Origin: Hymenobacter sublimis
Lineage (GTDB): Bacteria; Bacteroidota; Bacteroidia; Cytophagales; Hymenobacteraceae
Assembly (NCBI RefSeq): GCF_023101345.1
Contig: NZ_CP095848.1
Span: forward strand, 3,188,001 to 3,252,000
Length of the DNA stretch: 64,000 nucleotides
Reading direction: 5' to 3'
The notes beneath the pieces were generated by a model, which was not told the DNA's origin, did no database searches, and saw nothing but the letters and a program-made list of their open reading frames with translations. Of this stretch, positions 18,273 to 26,489 are shown piece after piece (position 1 is the stretch's first letter; the number at the start of each line of letters is the position of its first letter). The translations under genes were made by a program, and so were the position numbers.

Positions 18273-18713
18273 ATGGCACAAAATATTATCCATTCTTTAA
18301 ATGCAGAAGCTTGTATATCACATAGCACTGTTGCAAAAGAAAAAAATAAAACATTTAGAATAGAGTGTAACAACAAATTAAAAGTCTTCAAAATACACAT
18401 AGATGGTTGTTTCATAAAAGGAAAACAGATAAGATGCGACTATGCATTTATAATACCTGAAAACAACACATATTTTTTTGTAGAGTTAAAAAGTGAAGAT
18501 ATTGAGCATGCCTTTAACCAAATAATCGAAACGATAAATCATTTTAATAAAATACAAAGGCTAGATAAGAACAATATTGAAGGATATATAATAAGCTCCT
18601 CAGTTCCAACATCTGCTAATCTAAAGTTCCAGGAACTAATTATAAAATTTAAAAAATTTCATGGCAAGAGTCTAGCAAGGTATACGAACCAGGGTATAAA
18701 AACAGTGAAATAA
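18273..18713 (+). CDS. small putative PD-(D/E)XK nuclease, partner of the AAA ATPase
   Basis: A 146-residue protein, equally AT-rich and two bases downstream of the ATPase. The core IRCDYAFIIPENNTYFFVELK contains Asp56, Glu71 and Lys73 in the order D-Xn-E-x-K, followed by an alpha helix with Gln83 (IEHAFNQI). This is the arrangement of a minimal PD-(D/E)XK nuclease fold, with Glu31 a possible extra acid. No HNH, TOPRIM or other effector motif is present. I infer it is the effector nuclease controlled by the ATPase; an alternative is a nuclease-fold protein without catalysis. Confidence 0.7.
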   Translation: MAQNIIHSLNAEACISHSTVAKEKNKTFRIECNNKLKVFKIHIDGCFIKGKQIRCDYAFIIPENNTYFFVELKSEDIEHAFNQIIETINHFNKIQRLDKNNIEGYIISSSVPTSANLKFQELIIKFKKFHGKSLARYTNQGIKTVK

Positions 18714-18727
18714 ATATAACACACAAT

Positions 18728-19168
18728 ATGCGCATTGACGACATAGACCAAGAAGACGCGGACATTGATTGGTTTGCGGCAGATAGTAACGGGCATGTTG
18801 TGCACGTAGCATCCGGCGGCGGGATACTGCCTGAATCGGTGGCGGCTTCCCAGGAGGTGCTGCTGGAGCTGCACCAGTATTTCCTGACGCTGCCGGAAAC
18901 CGATTCGGCGGTGGCGGCGGGGGTAGCCGAGGGCACGGATGAGGGCAGCTACCAGGGCTTTGCGCGCTACGCCCGACGCGGGCTGTTCTCCTTCGCCAAA
19001 ACCCGCCTGCACGAGCGCGCCGATACGCGCTACTACGTGGTGGCCCGGCCCTTGCAGCCGCTCACGGTGGCTGACCTGCCGAAGAACATGGCTACCCTGC
19101 TACGTCGAACCCAACTGCCGGGTGCCGTGGCAGGGCAGGCTACCTTGGATGTAGCAACCATCTTGTAG
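18728..19168 (+). CDS. hypothetical protein downstream of the AT-rich cassette
   Basis: A 146-residue soluble protein, unknown to me. It starts with an acidic, low-GC N-terminus (MRIDDIDQEDADIDWFAAD), after which composition returns to the host's high GC within a few dozen bases. Visible features are short helices (EVLLELHQYFLTLPE) and RYYVVARPLQPLTV. It begins 14 bases after the nuclease-like gene, so it may be co-transcribed. Its host-like codon use suggests it is an ancestral neighbour of mutB rather than part of the cassette. Confidence 0.65.
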   Translation: MRIDDIDQEDADIDWFAADSNGHVVHVASGGGILPESVAASQEVLLELHQYFLTLPETDSAVAAGVAEGTDEGSYQGFARYARRGLFSFAKTRLHERADTRYYVVARPLQPLTVADLPKNMATLLRRTQLPGAVAGQATLDVATIL

Positions 19169-19227
19169 GGTGCCCCACAAGCACTATCGGGGTTTCTGAT
19201 TGTCAAGTCGCCTACTTACCCGTTGCC

Positions 19228-19986
19228 ATGCAGCCAGAGCCGTCGTCCAGCATCGTTCCCGTTACTACCGTCCTCTTCGACCTGGACGATACCCTGTTCG
19301 ACCACGCCAATACGGCTCGGGCGGCGCTGGCCACCAGCACGGCCGGGCTGCCGGAGTTTGCGGGGGCCGATATGGAGGCCTTGTACCAGCAGTACAGCGA
19401 GATACTGGAGGAAATGCACCCGCAGGTGCTGGCTGGCAAGTGCACTTATGAAGATGCCCGCCGCCTGCGTTTCCAGCGCCTGCTGGCCCCGTATGGCCTC
19501 GCCCGCACCCATGCGGCGGCAACGGAGTTTGCCCAGCAGCACTACGGCCATTATCAGCGCCTGCGCCAGCCAATTGCGGGCGCGGTGGCCTTGCTCGAAG
19601 CCCTCCGGCCCCACTATAAGGTTGGCATCGTAACCAACAACCGCACGGCCGAGCAGCAAGAAAAGCTCCGGCACCTGGGCATGGCGCACCTGGTTGATGC
19701 CCTTGTTACCTCCGAGGAAGTCGGGGTAACCAAGCCTAACCCGCGCATATTTGAAGTGGCCCTGCAGCGCCTGCGCAGCCGCGCCGCCGAAACCGTGATG
19801 GTCGGCGACAACTGGCAGGCCGATGTGGTCGGCGCGCTAGACGTGGGCATCCGTCCGGTTTGGCTGAACCGCTTTGCCGGCCTCCGTCCGCTGGCGCACG
19901 TGGAAGAAATTACGAGCCTGGAGCCTTTGGCTGAGGTGCTGCTACAGATTACCGGCGCCCAGCCCCCGGTTTCCCAGAAACTCTAG
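19228..19986 (+). CDS. HAD-family hydrolase (YjjG-like nucleotidase)
   Basis: A 252-residue haloacid-dehalogenase superfamily phosphatase. The four motifs are visible: motif I FDLDDTLFD near residue 15, motif II IVTNNRTAEQQ, motif III Lys in TKPNPRIFEVAL, and motif IV VGDNWQADVVGA. The long helical cap between motifs I and II and the NN after motif II fit the YjjG/YfnB group, which dephosphorylates pyrimidine nucleotides. Substrate is inference. It sits 59 bases after the 18728 gene and has its own ATG. Confidence 0.88.
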   Translation: MQPEPSSSIVPVTTVLFDLDDTLFDHANTARAALATSTAGLPEFAGADMEALYQQYSEILEEMHPQVLAGKCTYEDARRLRFQRLLAPYGLARTHAAATEFAQQHYGHYQRLRQPIAGAVALLEALRPHYKVGIVTNNRTAEQQEKLRHLGMAHLVDALVTSEEVGVTKPNPRIFEVALQRLRSRAAETVMVGDNWQADVVGALDVGIRPVWLNRFAGLRPLAHVEEITSLEPLAEVLLQITGAQPPVSQKL

Positions 19987-20100
19987 CTCCCGGAATCTGG
20001 GGTTCCTAATAGCTCCGTTTCGTTTAACCAACTTCGCTGAGGTAAACCACTTTAGTAAGCACGCTTACCGGCTGGGTTGGCAGTAGACAGAGCCGCCGCG

Positions 20101-20559
20101 TTAAAACTTGTCGTCATTGACTTCAATCCAGAACTTGTCGGGGTCCTGCAGGTACACTTGCTTCACGCCGTCGGGGCGGGCAGTGGTTTGCTTGGCTTCT
20201 CCGGTCCAGCTGCTGTAGGGCGTGGCCGATTGATCGAGGCGGGCGGTGAACTTGCCCAGGTCTTTCACCCGGAAGGCCAGGTGCGTGTCTTTGGCGTGCT
20301 CCTCTACCCTCGCGGCGCCCTGAATGAGGTGGAGCTGGCTGTGCGGCCCCATCCGAAACCAAACGTGGCGCCCATCCTTAAACGGCTCCGAAATCTGCCG
20401 CAGCCCCAGCACGTTCTGATAGAAATTCGTGCTTTTCTGCAAGTCATAGACGTAGAGGGCAATGTGATTTACGGCCGGGCGCGCCTGAGCCATTGCTCGG
20501 CCGGAGCCGGTCAGGGCCAGCAACATAACTGCGGCACTCAGAATCCGGTTGCTAGTCAT
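20101..20559 (-). CDS. exported VOC-family (glyoxalase-like) protein
   Basis: A 152-residue protein with a signal peptide (LSAAVMLLALTGSGRAMAQA) and one vicinal-oxygen-chelate fold. Metal-ligand positions appear as NHIALYVYD, SQLHLIQGAA, THLAFRVKD and the final FWIEVNDD. VOC proteins include glyoxalases, dioxygenases and resistance proteins; the specific reaction is unknown. A secreted VOC protein is less usual than a cytoplasmic one but is common in Bacteroidota. Confidence 0.85.
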   Translation of the reverse strand: MTSNRILSAAVMLLALTGSGRAMAQARPAVNHIALYVYDLQKSTNFYQNVLGLRQISEPFKDGRHVWFRMGPHSQLHLIQGAARVEEHAKDTHLAFRVKDLGKFTARLDQSATPYSSWTGEAKQTTARPDGVKQVYLQDPDKFWIEVNDDKF

Positions 20560-20832
20560 CGGTAGTGCTGTGGTTGAGAAACAGAAAAGTAGCGGCGTGT
20601 GCGCTGGAGAAGTAGGTTACGGAGAACCACTCCCCGGTGGCATTTGCTCCAGACGCAGCCACTGCTGCTAGCCTGAAAAAAGGGAGTGTAAGCAACCCGG
20701 TAGCTGCCAGAGTTCTTCCGTGGATGGCGCGTAGGGCCACTTTCCGGAGGGATGAAGTCAATACCGAAAGGAGGCCGTTTCAAGGTCAAAACCCGTGGGC
20801 AGCGGTAAGCCAATGACCACTTCACCCCTACC

Positions 20833-21246
20833 CTACCGCTGAAGCAGCAACCACTTAGTGGCTTCCGCTTCGGTTTCGCAGAACTGGTAGGCCAAAAATT
20901 TCTCCTGCGACTCCGACATCACCGACTTCGAGGCCAGGCGGGCAAACACGTCGAGGGGCAGTAACACGGCGGCGTAGCGGTAGGGCCCGTTGCCCACGGC
21001 CTGGGGCAGCCACTCGGTTACAACCCAGGTGCGCTCCGCCTCCGTGAAGGGCGTCAGCTCCCGCTGGTCGGCGAGCAGCTTGCTTAAGCGGTGCAGGCGG
21101 AGCAGCTGGTCGAGGTGGTTGAGTACGGCCTTGAAGTCGTCTAGCCGCCGCGTGCCTTTGTGCCAAGTTACTACCACAAAGCCGGCCGGGTGCACGGTTA
21201 AGCGACCGGCCACATTTTCAAAGTGTAAGGTTGAGGCTGCGGGCAT
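20833..21246 (-). CDS. STAS/SEC14-like hypothetical protein
   Basis: A 137-residue soluble protein. The pattern of alternating beta strands and helices (GFVVVTWHKGTRRLDDF, HRLSKLLADQRELTPFTEAE, GPYRYAAVLLPLDVFARL, YQFCETEAEATKWLL) resembles Bacteroidota proteins annotated as STAS/SEC14-domain proteins. No phosphorylatable serine typical of anti-sigma antagonists is evident. Function unknown; it stands alone between a VOC gene and a divergent hydrolase. Confidence 0.65.
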   Translation of the reverse strand: MPAASTLHFENVAGRLTVHPAGFVVVTWHKGTRRLDDFKAVLNHLDQLLRLHRLSKLLADQRELTPFTEAERTWVVTEWLPQAVGNGPYRYAAVLLPLDVFARLASKSVMSESQEKFLAYQFCETEAEATKWLLLQR

Positions 21247-21434
21247 AGGAGGCCAGGGCGAGGAAGGAATTAGTCAAATATAGTAAAAAGAAGATCAACG
21301 AATTATGGTTCAGCTAGCCGCCAGGAAGGTATTTTGAGGCTGGGGCCGGGTGCCGCGGGGCCGGTACTGCCAAGGCCGTACTACCACACCTTCGGCTGTA
21401 GTACCTTCCCGCCTGCTTCCCATCTTTCCCTGCT

Positions 21435-22166
21435 ATGCCAACCACCCGCCTCCAACTGCTGGGCCACGCCAGCTTCCGCATCACTACCCCCGAAGGCCAC
21501 GTCCTACTGCTTGACCCTTGGCTGACGGGCAACCCCTACGTGCCCGAGCACCTTCGGCGGCCCGAACACGCCGACCTCGTGCTCCTCACGCACGGCCACG
21601 ACGACCACCTGGATGCGGAGTTACCAGCCCTGCTGGCGCGCACCGGAGCCCGGGTTGTAGCACCCGCACCCGTGCGGTTCTACCTCCAGGAGCAAGGCGT
21701 GCCCGGTGAGCAGTGCGAGGCCATGAACGTAGGCGGCAGCATTGAGGTAGTTGGCCTGCGCCTGACCATGACCGTAGCCCACCACGCGGCCCACGTAGAG
21801 TTGCCCGGTGGCACCCCTGGCTTTCAGCACGAGAGGGTGGGCTACATCCTGCACTTCTCGGATAACACCGTGCTCTACGCCGCCGGCGACACAGCCCTGT
21901 TCGGCGACATGCGCCTGCTAGCCGACCTGTACAAGCCCACTGTGGCCCTACTGCCCATCGGCGACCGGTACACGATGGGGCCCCGGGAGGCAGCGTACGC
22001 CGCCCGGTTGCTGCGGGTGGCCCACCTCGTGCCGTTTCACTACGGTACGTTTGCCTCCTTGGTGGGCACTCCGGACCAGTTGCAAGAATACCTGCGGCAA
22101 GACGATGACGTGACGGTGCACGCCCTGGCCGCCGGCGAAACGTTGGAAATAGGCCAGCTTCCGTAA
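21435..22166 (+). CDS. metal-dependent hydrolase, UPF0173/UlaG-like beta-lactamase fold
   Basis: A 243-residue metallo-beta-lactamase superfamily protein. The zinc motif HGHDDH is near residue 54, with further ligands in VAHHAAH and AAGDTALFGDM and the final HYGTF. This is the compact UPF0173/YtkL group related to UlaG lactonase. The substrate is not known. ATG 21435 lies in a sensible context and the next gene on the strand follows after 55 bases. Confidence 0.88.
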   Translation: MPTTRLQLLGHASFRITTPEGHVLLLDPWLTGNPYVPEHLRRPEHADLVLLTHGHDDHLDAELPALLARTGARVVAPAPVRFYLQEQGVPGEQCEAMNVGGSIEVVGLRLTMTVAHHAAHVELPGGTPGFQHERVGYILHFSDNTVLYAAGDTALFGDMRLLADLYKPTVALLPIGDRYTMGPREAAYAARLLRVAHLVPFHYGTFASLVGTPDQLQEYLRQDDDVTVHALAAGETLEIGQLP

Positions 22167-22221
22167 AAGGCAGCGGGACCAAGACGGCTTGCGTATAGTA
22201 GGCCGTACCTTCTTTACTGCC

Positions 22222-22521
22222 ATGACCACAGATACCTTTTCTACCGGACCCACCGGCGTTTTCGCCCGCATCGAGCACGAGGGGCAGCACCTTACGGTTG
22301 TAAAGCTCCAAGAAGCCAACCAACCCGATTTGCCAGCCCTGCAGCAGCGGCTCACTACCGCCTTAGGCCTGGCCCCGGACGCTCTGCTGCTGGTGCTACC
22401 TACTGAAGGCCAACCCCTGCTCGGCCAGGGCCCCGCTGAACAGCTCTACAACCACTACCTCTCCACCAATACTGCCGCCGTGGTAGAACAGCCCTGGCAG
22501 CCACTGGAAAAGCGCGACTAA
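22222..22521 (+). CDS. small hypothetical protein
   Basis: A 99-residue soluble protein starting at ATG 22222 (MTTDTFSTGPTGVFARIEHE). I do not recognise a domain. It is 55 bases downstream of the UlaG-like gene and probably co-transcribed with it. Host-like composition and a clean terminator downstream argue that it is real. Confidence 0.55.
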   Translation: MTTDTFSTGPTGVFARIEHEGQHLTVVKLQEANQPDLPALQQRLTTALGLAPDALLLVLPTEGQPLLGQGPAEQLYNHYLSTNTAAVVEQPWQPLEKRD

Positions 22522-22702
22522 GCGCCCCAGCAGTATAGCCCGGCCTCACCGATTTGCGGGGAATACATTAGACAAGTAGACAGGAAGCAAACATAGAGCT
22601 GGAGTGCTGTTAAGTACTTTACCCTGACACCACGGCAGCACGATGCGTTAATGCGTGAAACGGCAAGTCTTGCTGGGTTACTTTGCCTACCTCCAAGCAC
22701 AG

Positions 22703-22739
22703 AAAAGTCTCCTGCTGCGTTACGCAGCAGGAGACTTTT
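22703..22739. terminator. bidirectional terminator, 18-bp stem
   Basis: Two perfectly complementary 18-base arms are joined by a single central base, with A and T runs at the ends. It lies between the convergent 22222 gene and the SDR gene and can stop both. Confidence 0.85.
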
Positions 22740-22756
22740 TTGTGAGCTAGCAAGGT

Positions 22757-23761
22757 TTATTTACCGTTTTTGCCGGACAGCAGTGCTACCAGCACTCCCC
22801 CGGCCAGAGCGGCAAAAGCGCCCGTCATGACGGGGTGCATGCTGGCGCGGGTGTAGAGGCTTCGCTTCATCACGTAACCCGGATGGTCGCCGTGCACGTG
22901 GCCGTCGCGCACTTCGGGGCGGTGCAGGGAACCGGCGGGGTGGCGGGGCCGCTCGTCGCGGGTCTGGAGCTTCATGTTTACCTTCTCGTTCATGAAATCC
23001 ATGGCCCGGGGGAAATGCTTGTTCAAGGAGCTGAACATCTTGCCCCCGCCGCCAATGTACACGTCGCGTTCCGGGTGCTGGGCGGCGTGAATAATGGCGT
23101 TGGCTACTTCCTCAGGCTCATACACGGGCGGCGGCAGCTGGGGCTCCCGGTCCATGTAGTTTTTGGCGTGCTGCGGAAAGGGGGTGTTAATGGCCGAAGG
23201 CTTAATCAGGGTAACCGAAACCGGTGCCCCTTCCTCTTCCAGCTCCATGCGCAAGGCATCGGTAAAGCCCTTAATGGCGTGCTTACTAGCCGAGTACTGA
23301 CCCTGGAGCGGAAACGCAATATCCGAAGCCACGCTACCCAGATTAATCAGGGCCCCACCATGCCGCTTTAGGTGCTTGATGGCTTCCAGAGAGCCGTTCA
23401 CGACGCCCCAATAGTTGGTATCAAACATGCGGCGGCTGTCCTCGTCGCTGACTTCCTCTAGCCGGCCCCAAATAGAGGCGGCAGCGTTGTTAATCCAGGT
23501 ATCAAAGCCCCCAAACCGCTCCTGGGCGGTAGCGGCTATGCGCTGAACGTCGGGAATGCGGGCTACGTCGGCGGTTACCGTGGCCACCTGGCCGCCGCGC
23601 TTGCGCAGGTCGGCGGCTACTTTGCGCAGGTCTTCCTCGCTGCGGGCGGCTAGCACCAGGTTGGCTCCGGCTTGGGCGGCCATGCGAGCCGTAGCCAGAC
23701 CAATACCGCTGGTGGCGCCGGTTATAACCAGCGTCTGCTTTTTAAGTGGTTTGAGTTTCAT
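22757..23761 (-). CDS. short-chain dehydrogenase/reductase (SDR)
   Basis: A 334-residue NAD(P)-dependent oxidoreductase. The cofactor loop TGATSGIG is at about residues 14-21, the structural NNAA motif is present, and the catalytic Ser/Tyr/Lys set appears as NLGSVAS and YSASK. A C-terminal extension after about residue 265 ends in a hydrophobic segment (VMTGAFAALAGGVLVALLSG), probably a membrane anchor. It belongs to the larger SDR group with C-terminal extension often found in Bacteroidota; substrate unknown. Confidence 0.9.
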   Translation of the reverse strand: MKLKPLKKQTLVITGATSGIGLATARMAAQAGANLVLAARSEEDLRKVAADLRKRGGQVATVTADVARIPDVQRIAATAQERFGGFDTWINNAAASIWGRLEEVSDEDSRRMFDTNYWGVVNGSLEAIKHLKRHGGALINLGSVASDIAFPLQGQYSASKHAIKGFTDALRMELEEEGAPVSVTLIKPSAINTPFPQHAKNYMDREPQLPPPVYEPEEVANAIIHAAQHPERDVYIGGGGKMFSSLNKHFPRAMDFMNEKVNMKLQTRDERPRHPAGSLHRPEVRDGHVHGDHPGYVMKRSLYTRASMHPVMTGAFAALAGGVLVALLSGKNGK

Positions 23762-23884
23762 AGTAGTACAGGTAAGATGCTCAGGTCATCTTTCCATACG
23801 ACCAAGCAGGGCGCACGGCTACCCCATGCCAGAATTATGCGCGGCCTACCGACTGATAGTGGCTCCTACCCCTGGTGCCCCACC

Positions 23885-23945
23885 GAAAACAGAACGTTCT
23901 GCTTTTACCCCACGGCGCGGGGTAAAAGCAGAACGTTCTGTTTTC
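23885..23945. repeat. perfect 27-bp inverted repeat with nested AGAACGTTCT palindromes
   Basis: Arms 23885-23911 and 23919-23945 are perfectly complementary around a 7-base loop. Each arm itself contains the palindrome AGAACGTTCT. It lies past the stop of the minus-strand ankyrin gene and may end its transcription (a TTTTC run follows the stem on that strand). The nested palindromes are more than a terminator needs. Confidence 0.85.
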
Positions 23946-23964
23946 AGTCGGGCTGACCTAGTGG

Positions 23965-24453
23965 CTACTGCTGGGGCAGCAGCTCCAAAGCTTGCTCGTT
24001 GCCTTGCTGAATGGCCAGGTCGCGGGCCGAGAGGCCACGCACGTCGCGCAGGGTAGCGTCGGCACCGGCCTTGAGCAGCAGGGGCACTATGTTGTGGCGG
24101 CCGAAGAGGGTAGCAAACATGAGGGCCGTGCCCTCGTTGCCGTTGCGGGCGTTCAAGTCGGCGCCGTTGTCGATGAGTAGCTGGGCAATTTCGGGGTAGC
24201 CTTTGAACGCAACGCCCATCAGGGCCGTGTTGCCGCTGGCGTCGTGCACGTTGGGGTTAGCGCCGGCTTGCAGCAGTACTTTCGTGGCTTCGAGGTGGCC
24301 ATCGTAGGCGGCCAGAATTAGGGGCGTGAAACCGCGGCCATCCTGGTAATTGACGTCGGCGCCCTCGGCCAGCAGGGTTTGAATCGTGGCTACGTCGCCG
24401 TTGCGGGCGGCGTTGGTCAGGAGGTCTTCGGGACGGGAAGAGGTGAAGGACAT
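23965..24453 (-). CDS. ankyrin-repeat protein
   Basis: A 162-residue protein of four to five ankyrin repeats with the usual pattern (GFTPLILAAYDGHLEATKVL, GNTALMGVAFKGYPEIAQLL, TALMFATLFGRHNIVPLLL). Such repeats bind protein partners; the partner is unknown. The ATG at 24453 begins MSFTSSRPEDLL just before the first repeat; the frame remains open upstream without signs of coding. No signal peptide is seen, so it is probably cytoplasmic. Confidence 0.85.
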   Translation of the reverse strand: MSFTSSRPEDLLTNAARNGDVATIQTLLAEGADVNYQDGRGFTPLILAAYDGHLEATKVLLQAGANPNVHDASGNTALMGVAFKGYPEIAQLLIDNGADLNARNGNEGTALMFATLFGRHNIVPLLLKAGADATLRDVRGLSARDLAIQQGNEQALELLPQQ

Positions 24454-24756
24454 GGAAAAGGTAGGTTGAGTGAAAAGCCAAAGCCGGCAGCCTCCGCGCC
24501 CGCCTAGCAGGCGAAGGACTGTTTCGCTAAACAAAGAAACCAGGGAGTTGGCGGTGCCCCGCCCCAATTTTCTGTTGACGCCGGAAGGTAGTACGACAGG
24601 AACCCGAAATAGATCAGCTTCAGTGTAGCTGGCAAAAACTAGGTAGCCGAAGCACTCAAGCCGCGGCAGGTTACACAGTAATATCTGCTGCTGATGCTAT
24701 TACGCTGCCGGACACATGGTAAGCCCGACCAGCTGTGCGCCTGCCTTTCCTCGCTC
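24454..24756. other. intergenic region, nothing recognised
   Basis: About 300 bases between the ankyrin gene start and the end of the FAD-reductase gene. No gene, repeat or clear terminator was seen. It should contain the ankyrin gene promoter. Confidence 0.5.
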
Positions 24757-25914
24757 CTACCCGACTGCTTGCACCAGCCACCGTCGGAGCCGGGGCCAGC
24801 GGCCCGCCGCAAACGCCAGCTCTACCAGCCAAGGCGCCCGAGCCAGTACGCGCATGAGCTGGTAGCGGCGGGCCAAGTCGCGGCCAAGGCGGCGGTGCAC
24901 GGCTTGGTCGTACTGGGCGAGGGAAGCCCGGCTGAAATCCTGGGCTTCGCAGCAGCGCCGGGCGTGCTCCGCGGCCAGGATTCCGCTGATAACTGCTTTG
25001 TCGATGCCGTGCCCCTGGAGCGGATCAATGAGGGCGGCCGCGTCGCCGCAGAGCAGAACCCGGCGGCCGGAAAGGGGCCTTCCGGACCCACCCAACGGAA
25101 GCCCAAACCCTTGCACTGGCCCCAGGGGTAGCGCCGCCCGGAAGCGGCTGGCTAGCGCCGGATGAGTTGTAAGCAGTTGTTGTAACTCCTGCTTCAGGTC
25201 TACTTTGTGACGGGCAATATCAGCCGAGAGCATCCCGAAACCTACGTTATACACCCCGCCGCCTACCGGAAAAACCCAGCAGTACCCCGCCCGGTACCGC
25301 CGCAAAAACAGAAACTCGCTGGTCGTTTCGGGGGCATCGGTAACGCCGCGGTAGTAGGCGCGCACGGCCGCGCAGTGCCGGGCCCGGTTTAGTGGCTGGG
25401 GCAGCAGGCTCCGGCCTACCACGGAATGGGTCCCGTCGCACCCAATAATAAGGCGGGCCCGTAGCTCGGTCTGGTCGGTTAGTTGCGCCATCACCAGCTC
25501 GTCGGTCTGCCACACTTTTTTCACCGCGTCGCCTTCGAGGAGCGTGGTAGAGGTGTGGCGCCGCACCAGCGTGAGCAAGGCCTCATCAAAGTGCAGGCGG
25601 GGGCTGTTGAAGGCGGGCGCCCGCCACTCCACGCTCACCTCAACCCCGGCGGGGGAAAGCAGCCGGCTGGTCCGGACATCGGTGCGGTGGGCTTGGGTGA
25701 GGTTGCGCAATTCCTGGGCGTAGGCGGGCTTCAGGCGGGCCAATGCCTTGAGCGTAGGGCCCGGAATAGCATCACCGCACACCTTGTCGCGCGGAAACCG
25801 GGCCTTATCGACCAGCGCAACCCGGAGGCCGCTCCCGGCCAGCGCCAAGGCGCACGCCGCCCCGGCCGGACCGGCACCTACAATCAGCACGTCATATGGG
25901 GGAGTAGTGGCCAC
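24757..25914 (-). CDS. FAD-dependent oxidoreductase, geranylgeranyl-reductase-like
   Basis: A flavoprotein of the geranylgeranyl reductase / p-hydroxybenzoate hydroxylase type. It has the FAD Rossmann motif VGAGPAGAACALALA, the KVCGDAIPG element, GCDGTHSVV and the second FAD motif LLCGDAAALIDPLQGHGI. I chose GTG 25914 (385 residues), which begins seven residues before the first FAD-binding strand and avoids overlapping the upstream gene; the open frame extends to 26004. The likely role is reduction of an isoprenoid or quinone-like substrate, but that is inference. Confidence 0.88.
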   Translation of the reverse strand: MATTPPYDVLIVGAGPAGAACALALAGSGLRVALVDKARFPRDKVCGDAIPGPTLKALARLKPAYAQELRNLTQAHRTDVRTSRLLSPAGVEVSVEWRAPAFNSPRLHFDEALLTLVRRHTSTTLLEGDAVKKVWQTDELVMAQLTDQTELRARLIIGCDGTHSVVGRSLLPQPLNRARHCAAVRAYYRGVTDAPETTSEFLFLRRYRAGYCWVFPVGGGVYNVGFGMLSADIARHKVDLKQELQQLLTTHPALASRFRAALPLGPVQGFGLPLGGSGRPLSGRRVLLCGDAAALIDPLQGHGIDKAVISGILAAEHARRCCEAQDFSRASLAQYDQAVHRRLGRDLARRYQLMRVLARAPWLVELAFAAGRWPRLRRWLVQAVG

Positions 25915-25954
25915 GCTCGAAAGTACGCACCGGCCGCCGCTTGTACCGCATCCG

Positions 25955-26404
25955 CTACTTCCGGGGCCGGCGCATCTCCTGCTGGCGCATGGGCATGGCA
26001 TCAATGGTAGCGAACAGCTGAGCGGCGGACAGGGGCTGCATTTCGCGCCGCTTTACCCCGCCGTCTTTGCCCAGGAGCAGCACCGTAAATGAGCCGCTTG
26101 CCACTCCTAACCGCTGGCGCAGGTAGCGCTGGTCGGCGGCAGAAAGCCGGTTTTGAATTACCTCGTACACCACCACGTCGCGGGCCACTAACTCGGCTTT
26201 TGCCGGGCGCAGTACCTGCTGTTGCCGGCGCAGCTCGGCGTTGTCGGCGGTTGGCGCGCAGAGCAAAAGCACCCGCTGCTGCCACTTGCTGGCGTGGAGG
26301 GTAGCGGCCAAACCATCCGCTGGCAGCCCCTGGGCTGGGGCACTTACCGGGGCCAGCCAGAGCGGGATGCTCAGCAAGGCAGAAAGTAGCGCATAGAAAG
26401 CCAT
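25955..26404 (-). CDS. DUF4174 exported protein
   Basis: A 149-residue protein with a signal peptide (ALLSALLSIPLWLAPVSAPA). The thioredoxin-like DUF4174 pattern is visible: QQRVLLLCAPTADN, ARDVVVYEVIQN, FTVLLLGKDGGVKRR and the conserved ending ATIDAMPMRQQEMRR. No redox cysteine pair is present at the usual thioredoxin site. Function unknown. It is upstream of the FAD-reductase gene with about 40 bases between and may be in one transcript. Confidence 0.82.
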   Translation of the reverse strand: MAFYALLSALLSIPLWLAPVSAPAQGLPADGLAATLHASKWQQRVLLLCAPTADNAELRRQQQVLRPAKAELVARDVVVYEVIQNRLSAADQRYLRQRLGVASGSFTVLLLGKDGGVKRREMQPLSAAQLFATIDAMPMRQQEMRRPRK

Positions 26405-26489
26405 GTCGAAGAAAGAGAAACGGGAGCGGTATAAAGTAAACCTGCCTTGTTGGCTCCGTAGAACAACGCCGGTAGATAAGCTGTGGGCG

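Noticed and set aside
16897..18713. Assigning the pair to Septu, PARIS, Gabija or AbiL
   Set aside because: The partner protein lacks HNH, TOPRIM and helicase motifs, and the ATPase has no TOPRIM domain.
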